Positions 8,166 to 16,291 of a stretch of DNA of 64,000 nt are shown here, in pieces. The stretch is from Bacteroides zoogleoformans (GTDB lineage: Bacteria; Bacteroidota; Bacteroidia; Bacteroidales; Bacteroidaceae), in assembly GCF_002998435.1 (NCBI RefSeq), contig NZ_CP027231.1:3141001-3205000 (forward strand), in the 5' to 3' direction. The notes beneath the pieces were generated by a model. The model was not told where the DNA came from and did not search any database. It was given only the letters and a program-made list of their open reading frames with translations. How positions within the stretch are numbered: position 1 is the first letter of the stretch; each line of letters starts with the position of its first letter. Both the position numbers and the translations under genes were made by a program.

Positions 8166-9125
8166 CTATAACCCCAAAATGTCCGTCTGTCTGCCGGCTG
8201 GTTGTCCGTCATATTGTCCGGTGATGCTCTTTGCCTCTTTGGGGTTCAGTTCCATTCCTCTCTTCATATCTTCCGTAGCGCCTTCCTTGTCTCCGTTCAG
8301 AAGTTTGGCACGTCCTCGTTCGTGATAGGCTGTTGAGAAATCCGGATTTAACTCAATGGCTTCGGTGAAGAGTTCGATGGCCTCTGTCAGTTGTTTGCGG
8401 TTGATATAAAGCTGACCTAAATATAGGAATGCTTGTTCGTTGAATGGATTCAGCTCAGTCACGAGGCGATAATCTTCTTCTGCCGCCTCTTCGTCTTGGG
8501 TAGCTTCTTTGATTTTCCCGCGTAGCAGCAGAGCGGCTTCGTCTTCGGAATCTTGTGCCAAAATGGCTTCAATATCTTCCATTGCTTCTTTGTATTGCCG
8601 CATCCTGACTAATGCTTCGGCACGCAGCAGGCGTGCTTCCATGAAGTCCTCTTTCAACATGATGGCTTTGGTGAGGTGGGCTATACACATTATTCCGTTT
8701 CCTTGGCTATCGTCGGCTTTGCCGAGCAGGTAATGGGCCATGGCATTGCCTTCTTCTATTTCGATGGCTTTTTTTGCCGCCTCAGCCATGGCAGTATAGT
8801 CTTCGGTCATATAGCACACATTGGCCAGACTGAGGTAAGTGGCGGTGTGTTCGGGTTCTATTTTAACCATCTGTTCCAGCAGTTTGCGTGCGTCGTCAAG
8901 TGCGGAAGTCTGAATATATACTTGTGCCAAATAGCCCATTGTCTCGAAGTCCTCGTGGATGGCAAGGGCTTCCGTGAAGCATCTCACGGCATAGTCTGCA
9001 CGCCCCATGCGTTGTGCCCGCATGCCATCGTATTTGAATATTTCAAAGTTCTTTCGGTCGTTTTTTTCTTTCTCATCTGCCGGGCTTTCAGTTTTGCCGG
9101 AGAAAAAAGATTTAAAGAATCTCAT
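8166..9125 (-). CDS. Tetratricopeptide repeat protein
   Basis: 319 residues. After a charged N-terminus (MRFFKSFFSGKTESPADEKEKND) there are seven or eight degenerate TPR units from about residue 28. Clear ones are ADYAVRCFTEALAIHEDFET, PFNEQAFLYLGQLYINRK and LTEAIELFTEAIELNPDFST. TPR arrays are protein-binding solenoids, and no enzymatic domain is fused. There is no signal peptide, so it is likely cytosolic. It lies between the aromatic operon and the divergent sialic-acid regulator with no close neighbour on its strand. The partner and process are unknown. Confidence 0.75.
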   Translation of the reverse strand: MRFFKSFFSGKTESPADEKEKNDRKNFEIFKYDGMRAQRMGRADYAVRCFTEALAIHEDFETMGYLAQVYIQTSALDDARKLLEQMVKIEPEHTATYLSLANVCYMTEDYTAMAEAAKKAIEIEEGNAMAHYLLGKADDSQGNGIMCIAHLTKAIMLKEDFMEARLLRAEALVRMRQYKEAMEDIEAILAQDSEDEAALLLRGKIKEATQDEEAAEEDYRLVTELNPFNEQAFLYLGQLYINRKQLTEAIELFTEAIELNPDFSTAYHERGRAKLLNGDKEGATEDMKRGMELNPKEAKSITGQYDGQPAGRQTDILGL

Positions 9126-9324
9126 AAATATCTATGTTTATTAAGTGGTAGTATAATTTAATAGACAAAAATAGTGATTTATTTTTTATTTGCTAAATTT
9201 TATTCATCATAGGGAAGCCTATCTATAAAAAACTTCAGAATGAATATTTAAAAAATGTTATAGCCGATAAAATAAGGTTTGTTTTGTTGTTCCAAAGCTT
9301 GCATATAAAACTTAAAACTGTTTT

Positions 9325-9339
9325 ATTTGTCTGACAAAT
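9325..9339. promoter_or_regulatory. Probable operator of the FadR-type regulator
   Basis: A perfect 15-base palindrome, ATTTGTC-T-GACAAAT, ends 45 bases before the regulator start at 9385. Its core TTGTCTGACAA fits the published operator consensus of the FadR branch of GntR regulators (TNGTNNNACNA). No second copy was seen upstream of nanA, susC or the sialidase. Autoregulation of the whole locus from this one site is the simplest reading. Confidence 0.55.
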
Positions 9340-9384
9340 CAGATTTTATATAAAGAGAGATGACTTCATTTAATTTGCGGCGTT

Positions 9385-10107
9385 ATGGAATATTTGAAAA
9401 TTAATAATCAGGCTACCACTTTGGTGGATCAGGTAGAAGATAAATTAGTTACCTATTTTCGCGAACGAGATTTGCGCATAGGCGATGCCATTCCTAATGA
9501 GTTGGAATTGGCTGCTGCCCTTGGGGTAGCTCGCAGCGTCCTTAGAGAGGCGTTAAGTCGCCTGAAAATGATGGGTATGATAGAGACTCGTACCCGTAAG
9601 GGGATGATTCTGAGAGAACCGTCTATTCTTGGAGGAATGAAGCGGGTAGTCGACCCGCGGATCATGTCTGAAAATTCACTGTTTGACATTCTTGGCTTTA
9701 GAATAGCCTTAGAAATAGGGATATGTAGCGATTTGTTTCGTCATATCACTCCCAAAGATGTAGAGGAGCTGGAAGAGATAGTAAGGTTAGGCATTGCTTT
9801 TGACAATAACGAGTATGCCCCAATCAGTGAATTTACTTTTCACTCAAAGCTATATGAGATAACCGGAAACCGGATAATTTGTGAGTATCAGGAAATAATC
9901 CATCCTGTGATGGTTTTTGTAAAAGATAAGTTTAAGGAATTTCTTGAACCTATCAATATAAGAATCAGACAAGAGGGAGGTTTGGTGACTCACACCGATT
10001 TGCTTGAATATATAAAAGCAAAGGATGAAGATGGATATCGGGCTGCTTTGGAGCGTCATTTTGTCGTCTATAAGATATTTATGGAAGAACGGACGAAGAA
10101 AGGATAG
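9385..10107 (+). CDS. GntR family transcriptional regulator, FadR subfamily, sialic-acid locus
   Basis: 240 residues. A winged helix-turn-helix covers about residues 10-75, with LRIGDAIPNELELAAALGVARSVLREALSRLKMMGMIE as the recognition region. An all-helical FCD ligand domain follows at about 95-230, with histidines (FRHITPKD, FTFHSKLYEITGN, ALERHFVVY) placed where FCD domains bind a metal and an organic acid. It is the first gene of the nanA-susC-susD-sialidase cluster and ends 34 bases before nanA. E. coli NanR, which senses sialic acid, belongs to the same subfamily. By context this protein probably senses Neu5Ac or a product, but that is inference. The palindrome at 9325-9339 is the likely binding site. 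Confidence 0.85.
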   Translation: MEYLKINNQATTLVDQVEDKLVTYFRERDLRIGDAIPNELELAAALGVARSVLREALSRLKMMGMIETRTRKGMILREPSILGGMKRVVDPRIMSENSLFDILGFRIALEIGICSDLFRHITPKDVEELEEIVRLGIAFDNNEYAPISEFTFHSKLYEITGNRIICEYQEIIHPVMVFVKDKFKEFLEPINIRIRQEGGLVTHTDLLEYIKAKDEDGYRAALERHFVVYKIFMEERTKKG

Positions 10108-10141
10108 TTACTTTTTTAATGATTATATAGATGTAAGAACA

Positions 10142-11050
10142 ATGAAAAATTATCAACGTTTGCATGGGTTGGTGGCAGCCTCTTTTACTCCGATGGATGA
10201 AACAGGTGCGATTAACCTTTCGGTAATTGACAAGTATGCTGACTTAATGGCAAATTCCGGGATGGAGGGTGTTTTTGTCTGCGGCACAACAGGCGAATCT
10301 CTTTCGATGACAGTTGAAGAACGTAAACAAACGATGGCGCAGTGGGTTCAGTCTTCCGGAGGACGTTTTAAGGTCATTGCTCATGTAGGAAGCAACTCGC
10401 AGGTCGAAGCGATTGACCTTGCCCGTTATGCCCAAGAAGTCGGCGTAGATGCTATTGGGGCTATGGCTCCCTGTTTTTTCAAGCCGGAGAATGTAAAAAA
10501 CTTGGTGGATTTCTTTACACCCATAGCTCATGCGGCTGCGGATCTACCTTTCTACTATTATAACATGCCGTCGATGACAGGTGTGAATTTGTCGGTTGCC
10601 GAGTTCTTGACCGAGGGAAAGAAAGTGATGCCCAACTTGGTAGGAACCAAGTTTACGCACAACAATTTAATGGAGATGGGAGAATGCCTGGCGCTAAACG
10701 GCGGCGAATTTGAAGTGCTCCATGGTTATGATGAAATTCTAATCGCGGGCCTGGCTTTTGGCGCTGAAGCCGGCGTAGGCAGTACTTACAATTATCTTCC
10801 GGCTGTTTATCACGCCATCTTTGAGGCTATGAAGAAAGGCGACTTGCAGAAGGCCCGTGAGTTGCAACAGAAATCAATAGAAGTGGTAGAGATTATCATC
10901 AAATACGGTGGTGGCGTGCGCGGAGGAAAGGCTATCATGAACTTGATAGGCATTGATTGTGGTAATTGCAGACTGCCCATCGCTCCGTTTACGGAACAAG
11001 AATATAAAGCCTTGAAAGAAGATTTGAAGAAAATAGGATTCCTTAAATAA
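10142..11050 (+). CDS. nanA: N-acetylneuraminate lyase (DapA/NanA family)
   Basis: 302 residues from the ATG at 10142 (MKNYQRLHGLVAASFTPMDE). An upstream in-frame ATG at 10025 lies inside the regulator gene and adds sequence unlike the family, so it was not used. The TIM-barrel lyase motifs are all present: VFVCGTTGESLSMTVEER, the catalytic tyrosine in PFYYYNMPSMTG, and the Schiff-base lysine in NLVGTKFTHNNLMEMG. The reaction cleaves N-acetylneuraminate to N-acetylmannosamine and pyruvate. The enzyme resembles dihydrodipicolinate synthase, but the sialidase and SusCD neighbours favour sialic acid. No NanE epimerase or ManNAc kinase is in the window, so later steps must be encoded elsewhere. 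Confidence 0.88.
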   Translation: MKNYQRLHGLVAASFTPMDETGAINLSVIDKYADLMANSGMEGVFVCGTTGESLSMTVEERKQTMAQWVQSSGGRFKVIAHVGSNSQVEAIDLARYAQEVGVDAIGAMAPCFFKPENVKNLVDFFTPIAHAAADLPFYYYNMPSMTGVNLSVAEFLTEGKKVMPNLVGTKFTHNNLMEMGECLALNGGEFEVLHGYDEILIAGLAFGAEAGVGSTYNYLPAVYHAIFEAMKKGDLQKARELQQKSIEVVEIIIKYGGGVRGGKAIMNLIGIDCGNCRLPIAPFTEQEYKALKEDLKKIGFLK

Positions 11051-11138
11051 TTAAAAAAAGGGAAGGGATGACAAACTTTGACCGGCGATGACACCCCTTT
11101 CCCCATACCTTAAATATTAAATTAAAAGTTTTACAAAG

Positions 11139-14100
11139 ATGAGAAATTTTGTTGGATTAAAGTTTCTATTCGCTGTATTTTTGATGTTTACCGGACTTTT
11201 AGGTCCAGTGTATGCACAGCAGCAAGGAGAATTGGAAATCAGAGGTATCGTGAAAGACGAGATGGGAGAACCCGTCATCGGTGCTTCCATTGCAGTGAAA
11301 AACACAGTGATTGGCACCACATCCGATGTAGAGGGTAAGTTTGCCCTGAAGGTTCCTAAAAAATCTGTACTACAGATTTCGTTCATTGGCATGAAGACGC
11401 AGGAAATCAGAATGACCAACAACACATTCTATGATGTGGTCTTGCAAGGTGAGTCTGTTGCCCTGGATGAAGTAGTTGCTATTGGCTATGGCACGCAGTC
11501 GAAAGCAACCGTAACTTCGGGTGTCGTCTCTGTCAAGAGAGGAGAATTGCTCTCTTCTGTTTCAGCCTCTCCTTTGAATAATTTGCAAGGAAAGGTGGCA
11601 GGTTTGGATATTCGGCAGACCACCGGTCAGCCGGGCGCACAACCGGTTGTCCTTATTCGCGGAGGTTCCACCAATCCGTCCGGCGATACTCCTTTGTTTG
11701 TGATAGATGGAGTTCTTCGCGAAAATATGAGCGGGATAAATCAAGAGGATATCGAATCGATGGAGGTGTTGAAAGATGCGGCTTCGGCAGCCATATATGG
11801 TGCAAAAGCTGCGAATGGCATCATCTTGATTACCACGAAGCAAGGAGAATCTAAGGGGGGAAAGGCTACTATTTCTGCTTCTTACCGTTTAGGCATAGAG
11901 CAAATCCGCCAGAACTATCCGTTCACCAATGCACGCGATTATTTGTATTATTCACGCCTGGCTGGTGCGCGCGGCATCAACGATTCCAATGTGACCGGTC
12001 GGTTGGAGGGAGGCGCTTACCCTTATTCAACGGGTAATATCAATTATAAAAACGGAACTTTGGTCGGCTATGGATATGCTCGCTTTACACCAGAGTATGT
12101 AGACGATCTGGTTAGAAATATGGGACAAGGATATGTGGATGATTTGTTGAACAAACAAGGTTATGAGACCATGAAAGACCCGTATTCCGGTAAAGACATC
12201 TTGTTTAAGGATAATAAGTATCAGAAAGATATTCTGTTTCAGACCGGCATTACCCATAATTTTGACGTCAGCGCTTCCGGTGGAACGGACAAAGCAAGCT
12301 ATTACATCAGTTTAGGTTATATCAATGCAGAGGGTATGGTGCTCGGTACAGGCTATGACCGTTTCAGCTTCACTGCAAACGGAAACTATAGCCTTCGTAA
12401 AAACTTGAAAGTGACTGCCGGCATCAAACATTCTACCATTTCAAATAAGCAAACAGACCCTACTCACTCCGGAACAAGTACTCTTGACCGTTCTGCCCGT
12501 TATCCTACTACTTTCCGTCTTTATTATGACGATGGAACTCCGGGTATCGGCGAATCGGGAAGATCACCGCGAAGTCGTTTGCACGAGCTGTATTATCAGG
12601 ATATAACTGATATGGACTATCGCAATACCCTACAGTTGGGATTGGACTGGGAAATTAGTAAAGGGCTTCACTTCAAGCCGTCTGCGTCCTACTATATGCA
12701 AGAAAACATTTACCGCTTCTTTGAAAAGTGGAACCAGTTTAATAAAAGCCGCAAGACGTGGGAAACGCACGACCAGCGCAAACAAGTGATGGCGGATGCT
12801 GTGCTTACGTACGATAAGGTAATCAAAAAGGATCATACATTGAATGCGATGATTGGTATGAACTATACGGAGAACAATAATTACTTCCTGAGAGGTTCGG
12901 GCTCCGGAGCTTCTACCGATCATATACCTACCCTCCAGCCGACACAGACGAGCGAACAACGTACTACGTCTTCGCTGGAGAAAAACACTTTGATGGGTTT
13001 CTTTGCCCGCTTTAACTATGATTACAAACGCCGTTATCTGCTGACTGTCTCTGCACGCTACGACGGTGCCTCGCAATTTGCCGACGACCATAAATACGCA
13101 TTCTTCCCGGCTGTTTCGGGTGGTTGGAATATGCATTACGAGGATTGGTTCCCTAAAACCGTCATAAACAGGATGAAGCTAAGGGCAAGTTGGGGACAAA
13201 CCGGCAATAACAATCTGACTTATTCCAATACACAAGGTGAATATGCCTCGTATCTGTATGGAGGCAAGTCCGGCATCTTGAATTCCGTATTGGCAAATCC
13301 GGGCTTGGTTTGGGAAACTACTTCCAATGTCGACCTGGGCTTCGATGCAGGCTTTTTCGATAATCGTTTCGAGTTATCCTTGACGGGCTATAACAAGCTG
13401 ACTACCGATCGTTTGTATGATAAGTCGCTTCCTGAAGAGACTGGATTCAGCACCATAAAGGCCAACTTGGGTACGGTGCAGAATAAGGGTGTGGAAATTA
13501 CTGTGACGGCTCGCCCGCTGTCGCCGACTTCCCGCATAGGTTGGGACATCACAGGAACTTTCAGTATGAACCGGACTTACATGAAGAAACTGCCGAACAA
13601 CGGTCGAGACAAAAACCGCGTGGAAGGCGGCACAGTCTGGGACAGCAGTACCGGCCGATACATTGAAGCCGGCGGATTGGCAGAAGGTGAACGCATCGGC
13701 GCTCGCTGGGGATATAAGTTCCTGGGAGTGTACGATACGGACGAAGCGGCAGCCAATGCACCGACAGATACAAAGGTGTCCGGTTACAAACAAGGAAAGA
13801 AGAAAGTGGCCGGAGACGCTATCTGGGCAGATTTGGATGGAAACGGAGTCATCGATGACAAGGATATCACCTTCATCGGTTGGGCGGCTCCAGATAAAAA
13901 GGGAGCTTTGATAAACAACCTTACTTATAAGAATTTCTCTTTGCGTTTTGTCGTAGACTTCGCTTTGGGACATTCCATTGCCAATATCTGGAGAGTCCGT
14001 GCCAATGCGAATGCGCGTAATGCCATCATTACGACCGAAGACGTGAAGAACGGAAATATCTGGTGGAAGCCGGGCGATGCGGCTACATGCAAATATCCCC

Positions 14101-14435
14101 GTTACGACAATGCTTCCGATTGGGATAACGGCTATCGCAACCACATGCGTACCATTGCCTACTTGGGCATGAACAGCAACGGCAATGCGGATAATACCGC
14201 CTATTATTCGAAAGGCGACTATCTCTGTTTCCGTGAGGTCTCTTTGGGATATGAATTGCCGCGCACCCTTTGTGCCAAGTTGGGACTGAGAGGCGTCACG
14301 CTCAATGCCGGTGTGAACAATATAGGCTACATTACCTCGTACGACGGACTTAGTCCCGAGCAATACGATGGCCAGGAAACGGGTGAATACTTCATCCCGA
14401 TTCAGATAAATGTCGGTGCAAGATTAACTTTTTAA
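11139..14435 (+). CDS. SusC/RagA-family TonB-dependent outer-membrane transporter
   Basis: 1098 residues. The signal peptide ends near residue 27 (FTGLLGPVYAQ). A carboxypeptidase-regulatory-like domain follows at about 32-115 (RGIVKDEMGEPVIGASIAVK). The TonB plug covers about 120-240, with ALDEVVAIGYGTQSKATVTSG, LNNLQGKVAGLDI and PVVLIRGGSTNPSGDTPLFVIDGV. The remainder is a 22-strand barrel ending in the aromatic-terminated strand IQINVGARLTF. SusC proteins import oligosaccharides together with their SusD lid, powered by TonB. The partner SusD starts 13 bases downstream. The setting next to nanA and a sialidase suggests sialic acid or sialylated glycans as cargo. Confidence 0.94.
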   Translation: MRNFVGLKFLFAVFLMFTGLLGPVYAQQQGELEIRGIVKDEMGEPVIGASIAVKNTVIGTTSDVEGKFALKVPKKSVLQISFIGMKTQEIRMTNNTFYDVVLQGESVALDEVVAIGYGTQSKATVTSGVVSVKRGELLSSVSASPLNNLQGKVAGLDIRQTTGQPGAQPVVLIRGGSTNPSGDTPLFVIDGVLRENMSGINQEDIESMEVLKDAASAAIYGAKAANGIILITTKQGESKGGKATISASYRLGIEQIRQNYPFTNARDYLYYSRLAGARGINDSNVTGRLEGGAYPYSTGNINYKNGTLVGYGYARFTPEYVDDLVRNMGQGYVDDLLNKQGYETMKDPYSGKDILFKDNKYQKDILFQTGITHNFDVSASGGTDKASYYISLGYINAEGMVLGTGYDRFSFTANGNYSLRKNLKVTAGIKHSTISNKQTDPTHSGTSTLDRSARYPTTFRLYYDDGTPGIGESGRSPRSRLHELYYQDITDMDYRNTLQLGLDWEISKGLHFKPSASYYMQENIYRFFEKWNQFNKSRKTWETHDQRKQVMADAVLTYDKVIKKDHTLNAMIGMNYTENNNYFLRGSGSGASTDHIPTLQPTQTSEQRTTSSLEKNTLMGFFARFNYDYKRRYLLTVSARYDGASQFADDHKYAFFPAVSGGWNMHYEDWFPKTVINRMKLRASWGQTGNNNLTYSNTQGEYASYLYGGKSGILNSVLANPGLVWETTSNVDLGFDAGFFDNRFELSLTGYNKLTTDRLYDKSLPEETGFSTIKANLGTVQNKGVEITVTARPLSPTSRIGWDITGTFSMNRTYMKKLPNNGRDKNRVEGGTVWDSSTGRYIEAGGLAEGERIGARWGYKFLGVYDTDEAAANAPTDTKVSGYKQGKKKVAGDAIWADLDGNGVIDDKDITFIGWAAPDKKGALINNLTYKNFSLRFVVDFALGHSIANIWRVRANANARNAIITTEDVKNGNIWWKPGDAATCKYPRYDNASDWDNGYRNHMRTIAYLGMNSNGNADNTAYYSKGDYLCFREVSLGYELPRTLCAKLGLRGVTLNAGVNNIGYITSYDGLSPEQYDGQETGEYFIPIQINVGARLTF

Positions 14436-14448
14436 TACAGATGGAACA

Positions 14449-15906
14449 ATGAGAAAGATACATATAATCATGGGAATAGCGCTCTGTACCCTGTTGTACA
14501 GTTGCGATGCGTTGGATGTGAAACCGGTTTCTATCATTACTACCGAATCGTTCTGGAAAAACTCCGGTGACGCGGAGGCTTATCTTACGGGTATTTACAA
14601 CGCGTACAGGAAATTGAACAATACCTCCTATTACGGCGAGGACCGAGGCGATGCTTTCAAGGCCGGAGAGATTGGCCCCGTTACAGTGGCTTGGTCGCAG
14701 AACTTGCTCGAGAGCAATGCCCCTTCGTTCATGGGTGCTTATAACATCATTCATCACACCAATCTGCTCTTTAGCAGGATAGAGGGACTGAAGTTTACGA
14801 ACGAAGCGTCTAAGAACCGCATCAAGGCGCAAAGCTATTTTCTGCAGGCTGCCACTTACTTCCATCTGCTCAGGAATTGGGGCGATGTGCCGCTGATCAC
14901 CGAACCGGTATTGTCCGATAAAGTGGAGTTAAAGGCGCGTTCGCCCAAGAACGCCGTGATGGCATTCATTCTGGACGATATCGAAAAGGCCATCACCTTA
15001 TTCCCCGAAGACGGATATGTGGATAAGAACTATGCATCCCGCCCGGCCGCCTACGCTTTGAAGGCAGATGCCCTGATGTGGAAAGCGAAAGTCTTGGGCG
15101 GAGGAAAAGCCGACTTGGAGGCTGCCATTGCGGCCATCGACCGGGTGGCAAGCAGCGGTGTGGAGCTGCTTCCGGACTATGCCTCGGTGTTCGACAATGC
15201 GAACAAGAAGAATAAAGAGATTATCTTCTCCTTGTATTTCGAACGCTATGAAGTGGGCAACCTTTCCATTGCTACCAATACGACGTCCAGAACAGACAAC
15301 CTCTCGATGGCCGCGAATTTGGAGAATGCCGCAACCTCCCCCAACAATAGCCGCCATGTGTATGCCCCGAGCGATAAGGTCCGGGCGATATATCTTAAGA
15401 ATCCCGCCGACAAGCGCTATCCGGTGGCCATGATTGATATGGTGGACAAAGACGGTAAGCTGATACTGACACAAACCAATAAGTTCCGCGGGCATGCGTA
15501 TACTGACGACCGCTTTTTCGACGACGACCTGATTGTCTACCGTTGGGCTGATTTGCTGCTGTTGCGTGCCGAGGCCAATGCCGCCTTGGGCAATGTAGAC
15601 GCCGCACTGAAAGACCTGAACGAAGTGCGCGGGCGTGCCGGACTGGCCGACTACGACGGCGCAAAGAATAAGGTTGCCGTGGAAAAGGAACTTTGCGACG
15701 AGCGTCTGCGCGAATTGTTCATCGAGCAGAAAAGGTGGTACGACCTGCTGCGCTTCCACTTCGGCGGCACCATCGATATTTATAATGAGGTCCCCAACCT
15801 TCAGGGCAAAGCGAATTACCCTCTTTACCTGCCTATCAATTACAACAACATGGTTTTGAACGAGAAGCTGGTTCAGACAGAAGGATACGAAAGTGCCGTC
15901 CGATGA
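14449..15906 (+). CDS. SusD/RagB-family nutrient-binding outer-membrane lipoprotein
   Basis: 485 residues. The lipoprotein signal is MRKIHIIMGIALCTLLYSC with the acylated cysteine at residue 19. SusD marks follow: ITTESFWKNSGDAEAYLTGIYNAYR, the TPR-like helical core (AQSYFLQAATYFHLLRNWGDVPLI), FLQAA-type repeats, and the C-terminal YRWADLLLLRAEANAALGN with RELFIEQKRWYDLLRF. It should sit on the cell surface as the hinged lid of the SusC transporter encoded just upstream. The coding sequence is visibly richer in G+C than the regulator and nanA. Confidence 0.94.
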   Translation: MRKIHIIMGIALCTLLYSCDALDVKPVSIITTESFWKNSGDAEAYLTGIYNAYRKLNNTSYYGEDRGDAFKAGEIGPVTVAWSQNLLESNAPSFMGAYNIIHHTNLLFSRIEGLKFTNEASKNRIKAQSYFLQAATYFHLLRNWGDVPLITEPVLSDKVELKARSPKNAVMAFILDDIEKAITLFPEDGYVDKNYASRPAAYALKADALMWKAKVLGGGKADLEAAIAAIDRVASSGVELLPDYASVFDNANKKNKEIIFSLYFERYEVGNLSIATNTTSRTDNLSMAANLENAATSPNNSRHVYAPSDKVRAIYLKNPADKRYPVAMIDMVDKDGKLILTQTNKFRGHAYTDDRFFDDDLIVYRWADLLLLRAEANAALGNVDAALKDLNEVRGRAGLADYDGAKNKVAVEKELCDERLRELFIEQKRWYDLLRFHFGGTIDIYNEVPNLQGKANYPLYLPINYNNMVLNEKLVQTEGYESAVR

Positions 15907-16291
15907 CGAGGAGGGGTGTTCGGTATCGTCTCTCTGTGATGCACCCGAAAACCTCACCGCGGTGGCGTCGATGACGTCATTGCGGTGAGACTTCCGGTGT
16001 CACTATAGCGAGATAGGAAGCCTCCCTGTGGTGGCTTGTATAATGGACTAAATACATACGTATCGATACTTGTAGATAAATATTTCTCGACTTGTAACTT
16101 CGACTAAAGCCGTACTGTAACTTCGACTAAAGCCGTACTGTAACTTCGGCCGAAGGCTGCAAGTAGATAAATATTTCTCACCTTGTAGATAATTCACCAT
16201 TATAGAAGTCTCTAATGGTTTGCGCTTCTCTTCTTCAGCGATATCCTTCTATCGGATTCAGGTTATACTAACTCTCTAATTTTTTATTGAT
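15907..16291. other. Gene-free spacer with inverted repeats between susD and the sialidase
   Basis: 385 bases without a credible gene. It starts with CTCACCGC and its complement GCGGTGAG spaced about 21 bases apart (about 15953-15989). The tandem and direct repeats at 16072-16179 follow, then an AT-rich stretch into the sialidase start. No canonical TTTG / TAnnTTTG promoter pair was seen. The length suggests that the sialidase has its own regulation or that the transcript is processed here. Confidence 0.5.
16072..16179. repeat. Tandem 23-base repeat flanked by 17-base direct repeats
   Basis: A 23-base unit starting TGTAACTTCGACTAAAGCC occurs exactly twice (16093-16115 and 16116-16138), then as an 11-base partial copy from 16139. 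The partial copy runs into the perfect palindrome CTTCGGCCGAAG (16144-16155). The block is bracketed by direct copies of GTAGATAAATATTTCTC at 16072-16088 and 16163-16179. Confidence 0.85.

Noticed and set aside
16093..16149. CRISPR-like array
   Set aside because: The 23-base units are directly adjacent with no spacers, there are only two and a half copies, and no cas gene is in the window.
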